Shown here: positions 12,010 through 23,180 of the stretch, piece by piece
How the letters are laid out: every line of letters starts with the position of its first letter
Position numbering within the stretch: the first letter of the stretch is position 1
DNA from: Herpomyces periplanetae
Taxonomy: Eukaryota; Ascomycota; Laboulbeniomycetes; Herpomycetales; Herpomycetaceae
Assembly (NCBI GenBank): GCA_009733715.1
Contig: WMKJ01000048.1
Coordinates: forward strand, 1-64,000
DNA: 64,000 nucleotides
Direction of reading: 5' to 3'
Program-made: the position numbers and the translations under genes
The notes under the pieces: generated by a model
The model's database searches: none
Told to the model about the DNA's origin: nothing
The model's input: the letters and a program-made list of their open reading frames with translations, nothing else

Positions 12010-12611
12010 TTTTGAAGAGGGTTAAAATTTCGGTAAAGGGAATAGTTTGATCAAGTGGAAATCAAGGTGGAATTCGCGTGCGTACTTCCTAACAAACGGT
12101 ACCATACAACTTGGGATGATTTGGTAAAATGTTAGTATAAATGAAAACATGAGATTAATGTGCAATAAATGAATTGTATAATGATTAGATCAAGGGATTT
12201 ACGGTAAAATTTGTGTAAATTAAGAACAATTGCAAATAGTAACTTACAAGGGAAAATATATTGTAGATACGCACAATTCAGAACGATCGACAGTAGAGGA
12301 AATAGTAAGGAATTATTAGAGCACCGAGAAAATCAAACAACACGGGGGAAATGAGCTTGATATAGATGTGTGTATCTTGTCACACGATGGGGAGTGGATA
12401 ATATTAAAGATGAAATCGTGGGGATTCGTTGCATCAAGACACATTTCGATGCAAACTCGTCACTTCAAAACGCGCAACACCAAACGCGAGAGCAGGGTCA
12501 CGTGAACGGCATCGCGGGGAAAAGATGTTCCGGGCGGGAGAGGGAAAAGGCGGGCGGGAGACGAGGAAATTTTGACGACGGGATTTTTCGAGAGATTCAG
12601 AGCGGATTAGG
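12010..12611. promoter_or_regulatory. Divergent promoter of septin and PWP2
   Basis: A 602-bp spacer between two divergent starts. It contains a TCACGTGA palindrome at 12498-12505, about 107 bp from the PWP2 ATG, and a GGGCGGGAG/GGCGGGCGGGAG purine-rich block at about 12532-12560. No gene is seen. Confidence 0.5.
12498..12505. promoter_or_regulatory. TCACGTGA palindrome upstream of PWP2
   Basis: Exact 8-bp palindrome, the consensus bound by Cbf1-type bHLH factors, 107 bp upstream of the PWP2 start. Confidence 0.45.
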
Positions 12612-15468
12612 ATGAAAAGTAATTTTGAGGTGAGATTTTGATGATGGCATGAGTTGGATTGGGTGATTGGGCTAATTCAAGGCATTTAATACATCATGTC
12701 CAAGGACAATAGCTTATCAGTTTATTGGGTGCGGTTTACCGACAAGGCACACTGGTTTTTTCGGCGGACGGAAATACCTTATTTTCACCCGTGTGCAACC
12801 GCATCACAGCATTTGATTTGATAAAGTAGGTAATTGTATCATTATACACGCTAACACTCCGGCATATCGTCTATGTTTCGTCGTGCAAACCCACCTTCAC
12901 TAACCAATATGCTCAGTAACACATCGACACTTTTACCGGCTATTCATCGTAAAAATGTTACTCTTCTCGCCTTACACCCTCGCGGAACACTTCTCTTATC
13001 GATTGACGCAGACGGTAAAGCCATCCTCACCAGTTTAATCAAAATGGTCGTCTTATACTATTTTACCTTTAAATCTTCCGTTTCGGCTGTTCGATTCGCG
13101 CCTTCGGGACAATATTTTTCCGTCGCAATTGATCGTCGGGTCCAGGTGTGGAATACGCCGACAATTCCAAGTCTTCACGATAATGATGATCACATACATT
13201 ATTCACCGTTTGTTAAGCATGCGGAATACGTGGGGCATTTTGACGTTATTACAGATATTCATTGGTCGAGTGATTCCCGGTTTATGATTACTGCTTCAAA
13301 GGATCTTACTGTACGAATTTGGAGTTTACCAGGTGAGGTTAACTTTATACCCACTGTGTTAAGTGGTCACAAGGACATTGTAATATCAGCATGGTTTTCT
13401 CAAAATCAAGAAATTATTTGGTCGCTTGGAAAGGATGGAGCGTTGTTTATGTGGCAGTTTGTTACGGCCGAATCCACCGAAGCTAGCGGAAACGATTTGT
13501 CTTCTGATTCTCACAGGACGACTACAAATGTGGGATGGAAGGTTAGCAAACGATATTTTTACAATCCAGGACACGCAGAATTCCTTTGCTCAGCTACGTT
13601 CCACGCTAAGACCAACTTACTCATAGTGGGCATGAGTACGGGCCAATTTGAGTTGCACGAATTGCCCGAATTTGTGAAAGTCCAATCGCTTCAGTATGTA
13701 CTCATCTATGTGCACGCGCATACGTTTAACTAGACTTATGCTGTGGTTTATCGTTAACTTTATCGTAAAACCGGGTAACTAACACCACTGGGAACACAGA
13801 GTAACGAACGGCTCAGTCAGCTCTACGGCAGTTAACTGTACAGGTGAATGGTTAGCGTTTGGGTCATCAAAACTCGGACAACTACTAGTGTGGGAATGGC
13901 AATCCGAATCGTATATATTGAAACAGCAGAGTAATTACGATTCTATCAACGCAATAGCTTATACATGTAATGGTTCGCGGATTGTTACGGTAACGGAAGA
14001 TGCGAAAATTAAACTCTGGGATACAGTTTCGGGCTTTTGCATCGTCACGTTTACAGAGCATACATCGAGTATCACAGCTTGTCAGTTTGCGAAACAGGGC
14101 AACGTTTTATTCACAGCGAGTCTTGATGGGTCAGTTCGAGCCTGGGATTTAATTAGATATCGAAACTTCCGTACTTTCACAGCGCCAACTAATATTTCAT
14201 TTATCTCATTGGCAGTTGATCCTAGTGGAGAGGTAGTATGTGCAGGATCACTTCAATCTTTTGAAATACACGTTTGGTCTGTACAAACTGGTCAGTTACT
14301 GGACCGATTAGCAAGTCATCAAGGGCCTGTATCACGACTTACATATTCACCGGATGGCCTAACACTTGCAAGTGGAAGTTGGGATCATACGGTTCGCCTG
14401 TGGAACATATTTAATCGATGTCAGAGTAGTGAGCAACTTCAACTTCAATCGGATATACTCGATATAACGTTCCATCCGGATTCCACTCAGTTGGCCATTG
14501 CGAGTTTGGACGGTCAGATTACTTTCTGGTGTGTTGAAACAGCCCTCCAAAAATCCCTGATACATGGTCAACGAGATATTACGGGAGGTAGAAAGCATAC
14601 TGACACCCGAACAGCATTTAACGTTGATTCAACTAATCATTTTACATGTATAACTTATTCCCCTGATGGATCATCGTTACTGGCAGCGGGTCATAGCAAG
14701 TACATTTGCCTTTTTAACGTAGAATCGTGTCATCTCATGAAAAAGTTCACCGTTTCAATTAACCTATCGCTTGATGGGACTCAAGAATACCTTAATAGTA
14801 AACTTAAGCTTGATTCTGGTTCAAAACTCTTGATAGATCACGATCCGGAAGGAAATTCTAATTCTAGTGTCCAACCTTTACCAGGTACTAAACATCGTGA
14901 TCCATCTTTACGACTTTTTCGTCCCGAAATTCGCGTTTCCGATATAAAGTTTGCGCCGACGGGGCGTATGTTTTGCGCTGCGACAACGGAGGGATTGTTA
15001 ATTTATTCATTGGATAGGGCCATATCAAGTTATCGATTTGATCCTGTTAACTTGGATGTTAGTGTAACACCACAAGCTATTGTTGAAAATCTATCATTGG
15101 GAAACCACTTGGTAGCGTTAATTATGGCATTACGGTTAAATGATTTGAAACTTTTACGCTTGGTTTATGAAGCGATCCGCCCCGAAGATATTTCTGCTAT
15201 CGTTAATACACTTCCCACGGTTTACATACAACCTATGCTAACGTTTATTGCCCAACAATTGGATAGTCAACCACACTTGGAGTTCGCGCTACGATGGTTT
15301 GAGACAATTTTCCTTCAGCACGGTGGTATACTCAAGGAGCAATCGGCCATGTTTGCTCCCCAACTACGATGCGTTGAACGAGCCGTGGGTAAAGTGGCCA
15401 GTGAGATTGAAAATATCGCCCAATTTGACTTATCCACGACGGACTACCTACTAAGTCAGATTGGTTGA
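12612..15468 (+). CDS. PWP2: Periodic tryptophan protein 2 (Pwp2/Utp1), UTP-B subunit (4 exons)
   Basis: Exons are 12612-12629 (18 nt, MKSNFE), 12713-12825, 12917-13693 and 13800-15468, encoding 858 residues. The tiny first exon reproduces the conserved Pwp2 start MKSNFE, and exon 2 continues LLGAVYRQGTLVFSADGNTL. The body carries two WD40 propellers with hallmark phrases such as DLTVRIWSLPGE, LLVWEWQSESYILKQQ, DPSGEVVCAGS, WSVQTGQLLD and ASGSWDHTVRLWNIF, and then the C-terminal UTP12-like helical domain (RLVYEAI.., PHLEFALRWFETIFLQHG). Pwp2 is a scaffold of the UTP-B subcomplex of the 90S pre-ribosome, needed for U3-guided 18S rRNA processing in the nucleolus. Length is near the family norm (~900). 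Confidence 0.95.
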
Positions 15469-15989
15469 GTCGGTTTACACGCACACGGGCATGAATTGAT
15501 ATGTGAAACTGATACGTTTTCTTGTGTGAATGTATAATGTAATGTATAACTTCTCTGACGCTAAACCATATTATGTATAAGAACACTCGTAACAAAACGA
15601 GTATTTAAACAAGGTTAGCTCTTAAAAAGGTACCCTGCGTCTAATCATTAAACGCTAGGTTAATTTAACCATAATATTATCACCTTGCCGTACGAATACC
15701 GAGCAAAACTTTTCCCATAAAAAGATTTCTCGATTAGTGTGAAACAATAAGTACAGAACGTACTTAAAATAATCACCAGCGACAACGTACTGTCTAATGG
15801 TACCTACGCGTATACTTTTGATGCGTAAAAATTAAATATTTTAGATTTCACATGGAAAGAAAAAAAAACCAACCGAGAACGACGGTGCGAACACGCGAAA
15901 GCTTAAATACTCCTGATTACGTAAACAGGAGATGTGGGTGTATTACTAAGAAGAGGGAGTAGCGTACAGGTCAGGTGGAGGGAGGAGGA
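15469..15989. other. Spacer between convergent PWP2 and RPS10
   Basis: A 521-bp AT-rich spacer between two stops. It holds the 3' ends of both transcripts; I see no gene or repeat in it. Confidence 0.5.
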
Positions 15990-16686
15990 TTAGTAAGCAT
16001 CACGGTCGGGACGGGGGCCGGCGCCACGGCCTGCGCCACCCATGCCACGGCGTGTGGCTTGGTCGCGATCACGTTCGTCGCCGTGAGCGCCGCCAGAGTA
16101 TCCACGAGGTTGAGCGCTGGGACGTTGATTTTTGATATGAGTTTGGGGTAAGTAACCTGAGGGAACATGAAGCCAATCACGTAAAAATTCGAGACCAGTT
16201 GGTGTAAGGGTATAGTAGAACCATTGCCATGAAAATTGGGTTTTGACGTAACCTCGGGATGTAAGCGATTGCATAGCTTTGATGACCTTAAATTGGGATA
16301 AGTCAGTAGGATTTTTAAGATGAGGAATAAATGATTTAGTATGGCTAAAAACTATGGTAGAAGATGGTTAAATGGTGGGCTTACATAGAGATTTCGAACG
16401 TTAATATGTGGATGTTTATTCAAGTTAAAATCTTTTGGCGCTACCATTACACCTTCTGTATGTGTGTGTGGGTGGGTGGGAGTAGGGTAGAAGGGTTAGC
16501 TATACATCAGGCAGCCTGATATATAAAGCCCAAGAATTATCGCACCTTTAAAAAGATACTGGTGTATCAATTTTCTATCTTCCTTGGGAATAAGCCTAAA
16601 TGGGGATTTAGTATATGAATATTTATAACGCACACGGAGAATTCACACAGGGTAAAAAAGGGTGGGTAAGGTCGCACCACTTACAT
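15990..16686 (-). CDS. RPS10: Ribosomal protein eS10 (RPS10) with intron-split start codon (4 exons)
   Basis: Exons are 16686-16685 (the AT of the start codon only), 16595-16546, 16455-16385 and 16286-15990; 139 residues. Exon 2 begins G CTT ATT CCC AAG, so the conserved start MLIPKEDRKLI requires AT from the upstream exon. The sequence there is ACAAAAT followed by a perfect GTAAGT donor, and the acceptor is TTTAG. The mature protein continues QYLFKEGVMVAPKDFNLNK, SLTSRGYVKTQFSWQWFYY and a Gly/Arg-rich tail, all typical of eS10 of the 40S beak. Unspliced RNA would read AUG UAA. A CACGTG lies about 195 bp upstream, in the spacer shared with the divergent SDE2 gene. Confidence 0.95.
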
Positions 16687-16880
16687 TTTGTTCCAATTCT
16701 TCAAGTATACCTGGAAATTTCCTTGGAGATTAAATAATGTCTGATAAAATGATTCCGAAGCGAATAAGTCATCCACTAAACTTGGTCAATCGACTTTAAC
16801 AATCGTTTGGTAAAATCCTTTGTGCAAAATCCGCCTCCGTTTTCCCACATTCGGCGAAAAGCGCAGCTGACTCAGCACAG

Positions 16881-16886
16881 CACGTG
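16881..16886. promoter_or_regulatory. CACGTG in RPS10/SDE2 divergent promoter
   Basis: CACGTG in the context GCACGTGACG, about 195 bp from the RPS10 start and 93 bp from the SDE2 start, within a 292-bp divergent spacer. Confidence 0.45.
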
Positions 16887-16978
16887 ACGGCGCGGGATGG
16901 GACGGACGGGGCGAAGGAGAGAATCGCGACACAATCAGCATCAACAGCGTGAAAACCGACAGAATCAACATCGACTAC

Positions 16979-17830
16979 ATGAGTTCTGACAAGATGAATG
17001 TTCGTCAAGGTCGTTTGGTTAATGTTTTGCTTTCAACGCTTCCTGGCTTGGGTGTTGCACCGACTTTAACTGTAGTGGGACATTGTGATGATCGAGAATG
17101 TGATATTGTTTGGAGGATTTTTTCCCGTTTACCCAAATCATTAGATTGTACTCGGCTGCTTATTTCCACTAACGCGGGAAAATATCTTACATCGACGAAC
17201 ACTTTACCTTTATCAAGTTTACTGGAAAGCAGTAATGATGCATTTTTACCGTTGCGATTATCGGTTCGGTGTTTGGGCGGCAAGGGAGGATTCGGATCTC
17301 AGTTACGCGCTGCGGGAGGGCGTATGTCATCACGAAAGAAGAAGAGAAATCATGTTGATGAAAATGCTTCTAGTCGTAACCTGGACGGTCGACGGTTACG
17401 TACGATTAGTGAAGCAAAAGCTTTTGCCGAGTATCTCGTAGCAAAGCCTGAACTGGATCGTCAGCAACAACAACGGCGTATACAGAAATTACAAAGTTTC
17501 ATCGAGACAACGGAAAGAAAGCGAAATGAAATAATTAATACATCGAATCACCGGGTTACGGGTCAATGGGTTGAAAGCAAGGAGCGTGCAATTGAAGATT
17601 TACGAGAGTCTCTACTTAAGGTACCTGTCAAACCAGATTCTACGGGGAGAGATTGTGGGTTGGCGGAATCAAGTTTGAGAGTTCCCCAGCCCATATCTCA
17701 AGTGGTATGTACATCTGAAGTTTCAAGGCCAGTTAAGGTGTATGGATGGGATGACGATGACGATGACGACGGCGGCGGCGAAACCGAAAGTGAAAATCCT
17801 CAAATCCCCATTCTTTCGTCGTCCCGGTAA
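16979..17830 (+). CDS. SDE2: Sde2 splicing-associated protein with processed ubiquitin-like N-terminus
   Basis: 283 residues without introns, starting at the first ATG (16979); a second ATG at 16994 is an alternative. The N-terminal ~85 residues form a ubiquitin-like segment ending in LGGKGGFGSQLRAAGGRMSS, the invariant Sde2 signature. In fission yeast, Ubp5/Ubp15 cleave after the first GG, releasing Sde2-C that starts with Lys. That fragment joins the spliceosome, promotes excision of particular introns and is then degraded through the N-degron. In human cells SDE2 also acts at replication forks. A basic KKKR block, a coiled region and an Asp-rich tail follow. The family call is firm; functional details are from other fungi and animals. 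Confidence 0.93.
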   Translation: MSSDKMNVRQGRLVNVLLSTLPGLGVAPTLTVVGHCDDRECDIVWRIFSRLPKSLDCTRLLISTNAGKYLTSTNTLPLSSLLESSNDAFLPLRLSVRCLGGKGGFGSQLRAAGGRMSSRKKKRNHVDENASSRNLDGRRLRTISEAKAFAEYLVAKPELDRQQQQRRIQKLQSFIETTERKRNEIINTSNHRVTGQWVESKERAIEDLRESLLKVPVKPDSTGRDCGLAESSLRVPQPISQVVCTSEVSRPVKVYGWDDDDDDDGGGETESENPQIPILSSSR

Positions 17831-18000
17831 ACGCGCCCCCGGGCCGGGTTTCCCTGCACCGCCATTCCTCCGTGTTCAGGCTCTTAAGGGAAATTTCTGA
17901 AGATTTTTCCCATCGCGACACTTTTCCCCGTTTATTCTCCTTTGATCCTTTGGTTTACTATCGCGTCTACCCATTCGGAATTTCGGGATTTAATTAAATC

Positions 18001-19304
18001 ATGGCTCTATACATGGACAAATACCGTCCTTCAGAAATGTCGCAGTTGACATTTCACGGTGCCCTCACGTCCCGTCTTAAAGCTCTGGTATACCAATTTA
18101 TTTAGTTTTGTACAAAATAATTTTGATCATTGTTAACAAAACACGCGCGCACGCTCCGGGAGAACTTTCTTCGTTACCTTTTTATCGTTTAACAGGCACA
18201 AAGCTCGGATTTTCCCCATCTTCTAGTTTACGGGCCGTCGGGAGCGGGAAAAAAAACTCGAGTTGCGTGTGCACTCAAGGAATTATTTGGATCATCAACC
18301 GGACGAATTCGAATTGACTCGCGGGTTTTTGTTACAACGTCTAACCGGAAACTCGAGTTTTCCATTATATCGTCAAATCACCACATTGAAATATCACCTT
18401 CGGACGTTGGCATGTACGATCGTGTTATCGTTCAAGATCTAATCAAAGAGGTGGCCCAAACCCAACAGGTTGATACTACGGCCCGTCATCGCTTTAAAGC
18501 CATCGTCATCAATGAAGCCGACACTTTGACTCGTGATGCCCAAGCTGCTCTTCGTCGAACCATGGAAAAGTACAGCGCCAATATCCGAATTATTCTCGTG
18601 GCAACCAGCACTTCTCGAATCGTCGCCCCAATCCGCTCCCGATGTCTACTTCTACGAGTTCCCGCTCCCAGTGAAACAGATATTTCTTCTGCCCTGGATG
18701 ATGTTGTTCAGCGCGAAAAATTGAAACTCGTTCCCGAATTAAATCTTCGACTTGCCCGTCAGTCCGGTCGAAACATGCGACGCGCTCTTCTTATGCTCGA
18801 AGCTCTTTACGCCCAAAAGTACAATTTTGCCCTTTTTCAATATATATGCATTATCTTAATCCAAAGGCTTCCCACTAATTTACAATCTTTCACAGTGAAC
18901 ATATCGATTCCACAACTCCTACTGCCCAACCTGACTGGGAACTGGTAATTGGTCGTGTCGCCGTCGATATTCTAAACGATCGAACTCCCGCCATGATCCT
19001 CAGTGTTCGTGATAAATTTTACGAACTTCTCGTCCACTGTATACCGCCCACTCAGATCCTCAAGCTTCTCATGTTCAAGTTATTTCCCTTGACTGATCAT
19101 CCCATCCGACCCCAACTCGTCAAATGGGCTGCGTTCTACGAACATCGTCTACATCGCGGTCGCAAAGCCATTTTTCATCTGGAAGCCTTTGTCGCCCGGA
19201 TCATGCGAGTCGTCGAAAGGTATTTTGCTCCTTGTTCCCCATTCACACTCGTTTCTCCCAACTAACTCTTCTCTCCCAGTCACAATATGGATGTTGCCTT
19301 TTGA
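18001..19304 (+). CDS. RFC5: Replication factor C small subunit, Rfc5 (human RFC3 type) (4 exons)
   Basis: Exons are 18001-18087, 18196-18818, 18896-19219 and 19280-19304, encoding 352 residues (yeast Rfc5 is of similar length). The start is MALYMDKYRPSEMSQL. The Walker A motif GPSGAGKKTR, the NEADTLTRDAQAALRRTMEKY box and SRCLLLRVPAP (the SRC arginine-finger motif) identify the clamp-loader AAA+ subunit. The C-terminal collar helices read YELLVHCIPP and AAFYEHRLHRGRKAIFHLEAFVARIM. The last exon adds only SHNMDVAF. Rfc5 loads PCNA and is shared by the Rad17/Rad24, Ctf18 and Elg1 alternative loaders. Intron 3 has an unusual GTATTT donor. The gene is 170 bp downstream of SDE2 and ends 57 bp from the dynactin stop. 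Confidence 0.94.
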
Positions 19305-19361
19305 TCCTCTGTATCTATTCTTGTTCCAATTGTCCTGTTTTTCTCCCTCGCAATCCATCCC

Positions 19362-22300
19362 TTATAATACCGGTATCGCCACTCCAACGTCTCCCATAAA
19401 ATCTCCATCTCCACCACCACACGTTTGCCAAATATCCCAAATTAAACTCTCCTGCTTCAACAACTGATATTCTAGAGTAGCTTGTCTCGGCTTCCACAGA
19501 TTCCGTCTTAATTCATTTTCTGTTTCCTCTCCTCCACAAAACTCCACTAAACTCCCTTGCTCTGGCAATCCTGTTATCCTTTTCAAAAGTCTTGCCGTGC
19601 GCACTTTAACCTCGTCTTGTCCTTTTTCATCTCCTTTTCCTCTTTTGGTCCGAACTATTGATCTTGCTAGCCAATACGGCTTTTGTAATTGCTCTTCCTC
19701 TCCTCGTTGCTGCTGTCGTCGTAATGGTACAGTATCTTGGAGATTTTGTCGCCGCAAAAATCGATTTGCCGCTTGTAACGCTCGTATCTCTCCTCGTAAA
19801 CTCGCTGCTTCACCATGTCTTCTCACTCTTCCATCATCTCCATTCCCATTCCTATCCCCGTCCCCACCCTGTGTTAATGCACGCTTGCTATCAACTATAG
19901 CCTTAAACTTATTCGCTTCACCTTTCCAATGCTCCGACTCTTGTCCCATCGTCGTTACAGCATGTGTACGCTCTTCTAATACGCGTGTCAACTCCTCCAT
20001 TTGCTCTTTCATACACTTCGTTTGCCGTTCCAATTCTGTACACTCTTGTTTCTTCACGATAGCTTCCTTTAACCTTCGTTCTAATAACTCGATTCGATGC
20101 CCTGCCTCGTTTATACTCGTCTCTCCTAGCTTAACTTGCTTTTTTCGCTCTTGTAATTCATCCCGTAATTTATTCACTTCATCGTTTAATTCAACCTCCG
20201 CTACATGCTGCATACGCATCTCCTTTGCTCGTAGTATCCACGGTGGTGTTGTCCTTTCAAATTCCTCCCATGACGTCGCTTCGCTTGCCAATTCGTATAC
20301 TTTGTTAACTTCATCAAATATCTCCCGTGCCCGTTTTCCTAAACATGCCCAATCCTCTCCCTCCAATCGCCCTTTTACACATCCTAATACTTCCTTGCGT
20401 GTCACTTTATACTCCCCTTGTTCATCATGTACAGCATTTAAAATCCCTAGACCTAAATTTCGTACTAATCTCGCCAGTTCCTCTCCATTCCGCCTATTTT
20501 CTCCTAACCCTTCCTCAAATATCTCCATCTTTGGCGCTCGATTTCGCTTTCCTGCTTCTTCTATTAACTTTAATAATTTCCATCCCACCGTTTGCGAATT
20601 TCTTCCAATGCTTATCACTTCATCTATACATCCTACATATCTTTCCATCTCTTGCGTCTCTGTTGTATCATTTGTTCCCTCCTGCCATACCGTCTTTAAT
20701 TCACTTTGAATAACGCTTAACACCGATACACTACTTTCAACGTATCGTTGACAAACTTTCACGTTAAACAGGCTAACCTCCGTCCAGTGCTCCGCTCCTC
20801 TTCCATGCATATTCTCCGCGACATGCTCAATTACCGCTGTACATCTTTTTAATCCCTCCATCATATCACATTCCACCAATTCTTCCGTTTTTGCCATTTC
20901 CAAATACTCCATGATACCCCGTTCAACCGCTTCAAGTTCGAATAACACATCCTTATATCCACTAAACTCCTCTAAACTTGCACACGCTATACTCTGTCCA
21001 AGCTTATCGCACAAACATTCTATCAGTTTTAACTGTTCCAATACTTCCCATGCGAAAAATATTTGATTGGCCCGTCCCGATCCCTCATTTCCACTCGAAA
21101 CTGTATTATGCGTGAACTTTTCCAGTAAACGAACTTTTGCGCTAACTCTCTTGAACCAGAATAACGTTAATACCGAATTCCCTTCCGATTCTAAACTTTC
21201 TGGTAGAAAATTCCGTAATATAGCCAAATGCTCCATGGCTTCCTCCGCTTCAATTCGCCTTAATTCCATTTCAATCGTTTGCGCTCGTGTATTACTTACC
21301 GTTAACTGTAGTTTACGATTCAGGTCCATAATCGCCCGCGATTTATTATCCAACTCATGTGCTTCACTTTCAGTAATACGTTTTGATGTACGCATTTCTT
21401 CCAAATCTGCCTGTAACGTTGAAACTAATTCTCTAAACCGTTGAATTGTATAGTGAAGATCCGCAATCAATTCTTCCTGTTGTTTCAACTTGCGTCCGTT
21501 TTCATTGATAACCGTGTCTTTATAACTTATCAACTCTTGAAGTTGTTTCTCATTCTCCCCATGGTTAAACTCAATTTCGTCGTTCAAGTCTTGTAAATTT
21601 TGTAAATCTTCAACCGTCTTTTCCAATTCCTCTACTCGTTCGGTTAATATATGATTCCGTTCAGTTATCTGTTCGATAATATCTTCTGCACTCAGTGCAG
21701 CTTCAAGTTGCTGTTTTAAATCTGCAACTAATTCTTCCTTTTCCAATAATTTAGTTTTCGCTACTTCTGCCTCATTCCTTAAACTAGGCATTTCTTGAAC
21801 ATCCTTCTCCAAATCTCTAATCTGCTTCGTTAACAGTGCTTCCTGTTCTTGACTTATATCACGCAACCTTATCAATGCTTCACGCAACATTTCACTCTCT
21901 CGCTCCATTTGAAGCCAGCCTTTGCTTGCTCGCTCTTCTGGGCTCATATCTTTTGATAACTCTTGAATTTCTTCCTTGAGTATTTCATTCTCTAGCTGCA
22001 ATTCCTCGTTTTTATGCTTAACCGTTTCCAGTTCTGCTTTGAAAACATCAACTTGTTCTTCCGCCATTTCACGATCCAGTGTTGCCATTTCCAGAATTGA
22101 TTCATTCTCAGTAACTGAATTCTGTGCTTCTGTATACTTGAGTTCCCATTCCTTATTCTTTTCTCGTAGTCCAATTACTTCCTGCTGTAGCGGTTGATAT
22201 TTAGTCTGAAGTTTTTGTATGATACTTGTTAATCGCGTATTCTCCTTCTGTGTAGCGTCAAGAGTACGTATTTTCTCCCGATCTTCCATACGTTTTTTCT

Positions 22301-23180
22301 CTAAAAGTCGAACTTTAATTTGAAGATCGTCCATCACTTTGCTCGTTATGCCTTGTTGAACCAAACCGTTTGAAGATTCCGTCGATGTTAATTTTGGTGA
22401 CGCAGTCGGTAGTTGGTGTATCGTGGCACTTTGAAGCTGTGGTATTGAATAACTTAACGGGCGAAGTAGCTTGGAGGGACTTTGACCGGATGATTCATCT
22501 TGACTTGGTGAGTCTATACACTCCTGTTTATCCGGTAATGTATTATCACTTTTGGACGGTGAAAGGGAACTTATACTTAAAGGACGGGATAAACGTGATA
22601 CTTTTGAAGGCCCACTCTGAAGTGACGATAAGTTACTACTGGCACCAGCACTCACACCCGTACCACGTAATGAAGATGACTTTGACGAAACCTTTGTTGG
22701 CGAATGACTGAACCGATGTGAATGTGACCCTGTATTACCACCTACAAATCCTGAAACTGATGTAGCCGGTCGATGAGCCTGTGTAGTATCTGATCCCGAT
22801 ATTGGTCGAGCAGTTGACGAACTCTTGCCTGATCCGGGTGATGAAATATTCGGACAGGATCCTAACCTAGCATGTGTACGCGCTTTAAGTGCAGCAGCAG
22901 TACCTGATAACCCAGAGGGTGAAGACGATGAAGATGTAGATGTAGATAAACTGCTGTGAAGAATTCTTGCAATACCCGTAGTTCGAAGAAACATTCCGTG
23001 TCCTGGTTTACAATTAAAATACCGTTGCCCCTGTACACTACCATCATTTTTACCAGATGGACTATCAAACTCCACACCAACCCATCGCCCCGAAGAGAAT
23101 GATGTTTCGCCGATAAATCGAATTATCCCCACTCGTCCATCGTTCAATTCCACTGTCTGCCCTACTTTGAAAGATGCCAT
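19362..23180 (-). CDS. NIP100: Dynactin large subunit p150Glued/Nip100 homologue
   Basis: A single 1272-residue frame without introns. Residues 3-67 are a CAP-Gly microtubule-binding domain with GRVGIIRFIGETSF, the diagnostic GKNDGSVQG, and RYFNCKPGHGMFL. A Ser/Pro-rich basic linker of about 200 residues follows. Next come a long coiled coil (about 270-620), a helical globular region matching the dynactin p150 core (about 620-900) and a second coiled coil (about 990-1110). Dynactin links cytoplasmic dynein to cargo and microtubule plus ends, essential in filamentous fungi for nuclear and vesicle transport. Length matches animal and Neurospora p150. The CAP-Gly plus coiled-coil plus core order separates it from CLIP-170 or Bik1, which lack the core domain. 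Confidence 0.92.
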   Translation of the reverse strand: MASFKVGQTVELNDGRVGIIRFIGETSFSSGRWVGVEFDSPSGKNDGSVQGQRYFNCKPGHGMFLRTTGIARILHSSLSTSTSSSSSPSGLSGTAAALKARTHARLGSCPNISSPGSGKSSSTARPISGSDTTQAHRPATSVSGFVGGNTGSHSHRFSHSPTKVSSKSSSLRGTGVSAGASSNLSSLQSGPSKVSRLSRPLSISSLSPSKSDNTLPDKQECIDSPSQDESSGQSPSKLLRPLSYSIPQLQSATIHQLPTASPKLTSTESSNGLVQQGITSKVMDDLQIKVRLLEKKRMEDREKIRTLDATQKENTRLTSIIQKLQTKYQPLQQEVIGLREKNKEWELKYTEAQNSVTENESILEMATLDREMAEEQVDVFKAELETVKHKNEELQLENEILKEEIQELSKDMSPEERASKGWLQMERESEMLREALIRLRDISQEQEALLTKQIRDLEKDVQEMPSLRNEAEVAKTKLLEKEELVADLKQQLEAALSAEDIIEQITERNHILTERVEELEKTVEDLQNLQDLNDEIEFNHGENEKQLQELISYKDTVINENGRKLKQQEELIADLHYTIQRFRELVSTLQADLEEMRTSKRITESEAHELDNKSRAIMDLNRKLQLTVSNTRAQTIEMELRRIEAEEAMEHLAILRNFLPESLESEGNSVLTLFWFKRVSAKVRLLEKFTHNTVSSGNEGSGRANQIFFAWEVLEQLKLIECLCDKLGQSIACASLEEFSGYKDVLFELEAVERGIMEYLEMAKTEELVECDMMEGLKRCTAVIEHVAENMHGRGAEHWTEVSLFNVKVCQRYVESSVSVLSVIQSELKTVWQEGTNDTTETQEMERYVGCIDEVISIGRNSQTVGWKLLKLIEEAGKRNRAPKMEIFEEGLGENRRNGEELARLVRNLGLGILNAVHDEQGEYKVTRKEVLGCVKGRLEGEDWACLGKRAREIFDEVNKVYELASEATSWEEFERTTPPWILRAKEMRMQHVAEVELNDEVNKLRDELQERKKQVKLGETSINEAGHRIELLERRLKEAIVKKQECTELERQTKCMKEQMEELTRVLEERTHAVTTMGQESEHWKGEANKFKAIVDSKRALTQGGDGDRNGNGDDGRVRRHGEAASLRGEIRALQAANRFLRRQNLQDTVPLRRQQQRGEEEQLQKPYWLARSIVRTKRGKGDEKGQDEVKVRTARLLKRITGLPEQGSLVEFCGGEETENELRRNLWKPRQATLEYQLLKQESLIWDIWQTCGGGDGDFMGDVGVAIPVL

